9,339 bases of DNA from Bacillota bacterium (GTDB taxonomy: Bacteria > Bacillota > Clostridia > Christensenellales > Borkfalkiaceae), in NCBI GenBank assembly GCA_023403375.1, contig JAEYEN010000044.1, positions 1 through 9,339 of the forward strand. The letters are read 5' to 3'. Positions 6,416-9,339 of this stretch are shown here, piece after piece (within the stretch, counting starts at the first letter, position 1; the number at the start of each line of letters is the position of its first letter). Made by a program: the position numbers and the translations under genes. Below the pieces are notes generated by a model. That model was not told the origin of the DNA, did not search any database, and saw only the letters and a program-made list of their open reading frames with translations.

Positions 6416-7282
6416 TCAGTCGCTGTTTCCCCTGCCCGTAACGTTGTTTTTGCGCCAGACCGCCGGCGTTACGCCGAAAACTTTTTTGAACGCGTTGATA
6501 TAACTCGATTGCGAACAGAACCCGCATTCGTAAGCGATGTCCACCGCAAGTTTGTTTTTATCCATTAACAATACCAATGATTTATTAAGGCGTTCGGATA
6601 AAATATATCCGACAAGCGTGCTGCCCGTGTAGTTTTTGAACTTTCTGCAAACAAATCCGTGACTGTAATTTGTTGTTTTTATTATATCTTCTATGCTTTG
6701 AGTAATAAATTCGGGGTTTTTAAGATTTTCAAGCAACGTAGAAAACCATTTGGGTTGTTCTTCGGAAATCACGACTTCGCTCTCAACGTATAACCCGAGA
6801 AGATAGCCTAAAAGTGAGAGTTGGATAGCGTCCAACTGTTCTTTTGCAAACTTTTCACGGTGAGAAAAAACGCTGTATCTCAGTTCCAGCAATTCCACGG
6901 AATATTGCGAAATGGGAACGATAATCGGCTCCGACGTGTACAAAAGTTTTTCGTAAAGTCCTTTATCCAGAATATTGCAGACGCTTCTCATCTGATAATC
7001 GCTTATAAAAATATCTCTGCGTTTTATCCTTTTGTCGCCGTTCTTTTTGGATATTCTGTGAATATCGCCCGGTTTTATTATAATAAAATGCCCACCGTCA
7101 AGGTCCGCCTTTTTCTCGTTTACGTATTGCAAAACTTTATCGCCGAGAAGCGTGTAGCCTATCTCCCAGAAAGAATGTACGTGCGGCTTAAAATTGTCTA
7201 AATTTACGACGTGAGTATACGGAGAAAGTTTTATGGTTTCTTCGTCGTATTTTACAATCATTTCAAAATCGTCTTTACGCAT
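6416..7282 (-). CDS. AraC-family transcriptional regulator with N-terminal cupin sensor
   Basis: 288 residues with the usual two-part layout. The N-terminal AraC-binding cupin (about 25-110) shows FKPHVHSFWEIGY (32-44), with the HxHxxxE cupin pattern, and IIIKPGDIHRI (67-77). The C-terminal double helix-turn-helix (about 185-280) has a first recognition region near 196-216 (SIEDIIKTTNYSHGFVCRKF). The second is near 245-277, and its signature AVDIAYECGFCSQSSYINAF is followed by KKVFGVTPAVWRK, a classic AraC profile end. Such proteins bind a small ligand, often a sugar, and activate neighbouring sugar genes. The ATG at 7282 lies one base after the parC stop (TAAAATG) and has only a weak AGG nearby, so translation may depend on parC; Met8 (7261) is an alternative start. 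It is convergent with the cupin isomerase-like gene, which is a plausible but unproven target. Confidence 0.93.
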   Translation of the reverse strand: MRKDDFEMIVKYDEETIKLSPYTHVVNLDNFKPHVHSFWEIGYTLLGDKVLQYVNEKKADLDGGHFIIIKPGDIHRISKKNGDKRIKRRDIFISDYQMRSVCNILDKGLYEKLLYTSEPIIVPISQYSVELLELRYSVFSHREKFAKEQLDAIQLSLLGYLLGLYVESEVVISEEQPKWFSTLLENLKNPEFITQSIEDIIKTTNYSHGFVCRKFKNYTGSTLVGYILSERLNKSLVLLMDKNKLAVDIAYECGFCSQSSYINAFKKVFGVTPAVWRKNNVTGRGNSD

Positions 7283-7283
7283 T

Positions 7284-9339
7284 TTATAACCTATATGCTT
7301 TTTCTGGTTTACGTTTTTTGTTTTCGTTTTTAAGCGTTTTGCCCTTGGTGGTTCTGCCGTCTAAATACAGTTCTTCCGTATTGACCTTAAACACCACGCC
7401 GAAATTATCAACCACCGCTATATCGAACGGTTCTTTAACGTAGTCGGCAAATATGATTTTATCGCCGCTGCCGAGCGAACAGATTTTAACGCCCTTTCTG
7501 TATCTTGCCATAGGTTCTATATCTACGGAAAGCACTCTCTTATAAAAACTGCCGTCGGTAATGATTGCAAACTCGCCTTCTTCGTCTACCTGCGAAACGA
7601 AAACTATGGCGTCGCCCGCATCTAATTTTATACCTTTAACGCCGCCGGCAACTCTGCCCTGAACGGGAATGTCGTCTTTCAAAGCGTTAAGCGCCAGACC
7701 TTTTTCGGTAATGTAAGCGATAGTGGTTTCTTTCGCGTCTTCTTCTACCTTTATAAGGCGGTCGTCGTCTTTTAATTTTATTGCCTGATAATAGGGTTTT
7801 AAGATATTATATTCTTTCCACTCCGTCTTTTTAATCAAGCCTTTTTCGGTAAAGAACAGCAAATATCCGTCGGGCAAAGCGTTTTCGTATACGGCTTTAA
7901 GCGCAACGGGGTATTCGTTTTTCGCAAGGTCTGAAAATACCGCCGAAAGTTTGTTTCCCTTATCGCGGAACCTGCACTCGGGCGCAATTTCAAGGTCTAA
8001 TTTTACGCAATTGCCAAAGTTTGTAAATGCTAAAAGCGTCTGGTCGCCCTTGGCTTTGGTTTTCACCGTTATGAAATCTTCGCTCGAAACGGAGTCTATA
8101 ATATTCTTTATGCCGTTGTTGTAGTTGCGCTCAGTCATCTTTTTGAACATACCGCTCTTTGTAATACCTACAACAAGGTCGTCCACTTGTTTAAGTTCTT
8201 TTTCTACGCTCTTTATATCGACTTCGCTGTCGTTCAGAATTATGTTGGAGCGACGCTCTTCGCCAAACTTTTTCTTTATGGCGTTCATTTCCGTTTTAAC
8301 GACTTCCATCTGTTTCGCTTTGCTCTGTACTATCGCCGTCAGAGTCGCTATCGTCTTTTTAAGTTCGGCAAGTTCCTGTTCCAACTTCGTTACTTCGAGT
8401 TTAGTAAGTCTTGCCAGCCTTAAATCGAGAATCGCGGAGGCTTGCTGTTCGGACAAATCGAAACGCTTTCTCAGTTTTGTGCGTGCGTCCTGCGTGTTTT
8501 CCGCAGACTTGATTATTTTTATTACTTCGTCTATATTTTTTACCGCAACGATTAAACCTTCTAAAATATGCGCGCGTTCTTTTGCACGTTCCAAATCGAA
8601 TTTACTGCGGCGGAGAATAACTTCTCTCTGATAATTTACGTAATAAGAGATTATGTCCAATAATCCTAATTGCGTGGGTTTGCCGTTCGCAATGGCAACC
8701 ATATTGATACCGTAAGAAATCTCCAAATCGGTATTTTTGTACAAAAAAGCGAGTATCTTTTTCGCGTCCGCGTCTTTTTTGAGTTTTATAACGGCACGCA
8801 TACCGTTTCTGTCCGATTCGTCTACGATATCGCCCACGCCGCCGAGAATTTCTTTTTTATCTTCTTTTAAGTCGGCAATCTTTTTAAGCAACGTCGCCTT
8901 GTTTACCTGATAAGGTATCTCGGAAATAATAAGGCTTTGCTTATCGCCGTCTTTTTCTATATTGACTTTGGCGCGGATTTTTATTTTGCCCCTGCCCGTT
9001 TTATACGCTTCTTCGAGTTCGCCGCCGGCGATTATATAGCCGCCCGTCGGGAAATCGGGCGCTTTTATATGCTTCATCACCTCTTTCAGAGAGATTTTCT
9101 GGTTGTCGATAAACGCCACCGTGCCGTTTATAACTTCTATCAGATTGTGCGGCGGAATGTTAGTCGCAAGCCCTACGGCGATACCCGTCGTACCGTTCAC
9201 CAGAAGATTGGGAAATCTGCCGGGTAACGTTTCGGGCTCTTCCATAGAGTCGTCAAAGTTAAGGTTAAACTTTACGGTGTCTTTTTCGATGTCCCTTAAA
9301 AGTTCAAGGGCAAGCGGTTCTAATCTCGCTTCCGTATAC
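7284..9339 (-). CDS. parC: DNA topoisomerase IV subunit A (ParC-type, GyrA/ParC family), N-terminus beyond window
   Basis: 684 residues are visible and the frame continues past the right edge. The first visible codon (9338-9336, TAT) is the Tyr of YTEARL, which in this family is the catalytic tyrosine forming the covalent link to cleaved DNA, so the winged-helix region before it is missing. Then come EEPETLPGRFPNLLVNG and GIAVGLATNIPPHN of the tower domain, and coiled-coil helices (about 240-360) with LDLRLARLTKLE at the dimer gate. A C-terminal beta-pinwheel follows (about 385-670). The segment where GyrA carries its box (QRRGGKG) reads ERNYNNGIKN, so the supercoiling box is absent; together with about 684 residues after the Tyr this favours ParC over GyrA. 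Topo IV decatenates daughter chromosomes together with ParE, which is not in the window. The C-terminus is KKRKPEKAYRL, and the AraC gene starts one base later. Confidence 0.85.
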   Translation of the reverse strand, partial: YTEARLEPLALELLRDIEKDTVKFNLNFDDSMEEPETLPGRFPNLLVNGTTGIAVGLATNIPPHNLIEVINGTVAFIDNQKISLKEVMKHIKAPDFPTGGYIIAGGELEEAYKTGRGKIKIRAKVNIEKDGDKQSLIISEIPYQVNKATLLKKIADLKEDKKEILGGVGDIVDESDRNGMRAVIKLKKDADAKKILAFLYKNTDLEISYGINMVAIANGKPTQLGLLDIISYYVNYQREVILRRSKFDLERAKERAHILEGLIVAVKNIDEVIKIIKSAENTQDARTKLRKRFDLSEQQASAILDLRLARLTKLEVTKLEQELAELKKTIATLTAIVQSKAKQMEVVKTEMNAIKKKFGEERRSNIILNDSEVDIKSVEKELKQVDDLVVGITKSGMFKKMTERNYNNGIKNIIDSVSSEDFITVKTKAKGDQTLLAFTNFGNCVKLDLEIAPECRFRDKGNKLSAVFSDLAKNEYPVALKAVYENALPDGYLLFFTEKGLIKKTEWKEYNILKPYYQAIKLKDDDRLIKVEEDAKETTIAYITEKGLALNALKDDIPVQGRVAGGVKGIKLDAGDAIVFVSQVDEEGEFAIITDGSFYKRVLSVDIEPMARYRKGVKICSLGSGDKIIFADYVKEPFDIAVVDNFGVVFKVNTEELYLDGRTTKGKTLKNENKKRKPEKAYRL

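Noticed and set aside
6275..6568. 97-residue hydrophobic plus-strand open frame
   Set aside because: It starts inside the terminator stem, runs through the tandem repeat and then antisense to the AraC 3' end; its hydrophobicity comes from T-rich DNA, and no ribosome binding site precedes it.
6821..7201. 126-residue plus-strand open frame
   Set aside because: It lies antisense within the AraC regulator and is explained by that gene's codon use.
8125..8631. 168-residue plus-strand open frame
   Set aside because: It is entirely antisense to the well-conserved parC coding sequence and shows no recognisable domain.

Overview
The window looks like a stretch of chromosome from a low-to-moderate GC Gram-positive bacterium, most likely an uncultured member of the Clostridia. 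This is inferred from A/T-rich spacers, AGGA-type ribosome binding sites, TATAAT promoters, Clostridia-like versions of the housekeeping proteins and occasional TTG starts. I see no insertion sequence, prophage gene, CRISPR array, tRNA or rRNA.

Layout, left to right. (1) 1-876, minus strand: the N-terminal three quarters of an HI0933/BaiN-type FAD-dependent oxidoreductase, running off the left edge. (2) 913-996: a spacer of 14-bp tandem repeats. (3) 1003-3353, minus: argS (arginyl-tRNA synthetase) followed by a HAD-family phosphatase that overlaps it by one base. argS carries an in-frame TAA at 2439-2441 where the family has the Tyr of the TLYATRD motif. (4) 3412-4575, plus: ychF, divergent from argS, behind a near-consensus promoter. 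(5) 4571-5038: a long A/T-rich spacer with a degenerate 16-bp tandem array that begins at the ychF stop, a hairpin with a T-tract, and a 14-bp perfect palindrome overlapping a probable -35 box. (6) 5039-6223, plus: a cupin protein resembling type I mannose-6-phosphate isomerase. (7) 6224-6415: a perfect 20-bp-stem terminator between convergent genes, then a two-copy tandem repeat. (8) 6416-7282, minus: an AraC-family regulator with an N-terminal cupin domain. (9) 7284-9339, minus: the GyrA/ParC-family topoisomerase A subunit, probably ParC, cut by the right edge exactly at its catalytic tyrosine and separated from the AraC gene by one base.

How it fits together: argS, the phosphatase, ychF and parC are housekeeping functions (translation, metabolite repair or phosphate metabolism, ribosome-linked ATPase, chromosome decatenation). 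The cupin isomerase-like gene and the convergent AraC regulator look like a small sugar-responsive pair placed between housekeeping genes. The palindrome in front of the isomerase gene resembles operators of sugar-responsive repressors. The most notable observations are the interrupted argS, the three different short tandem arrays that fill intergenic spacers, and the placement of an AraC regulator directly behind a topoisomerase gene. I do not see convincing evidence of a wholly new multi-gene system in the window.
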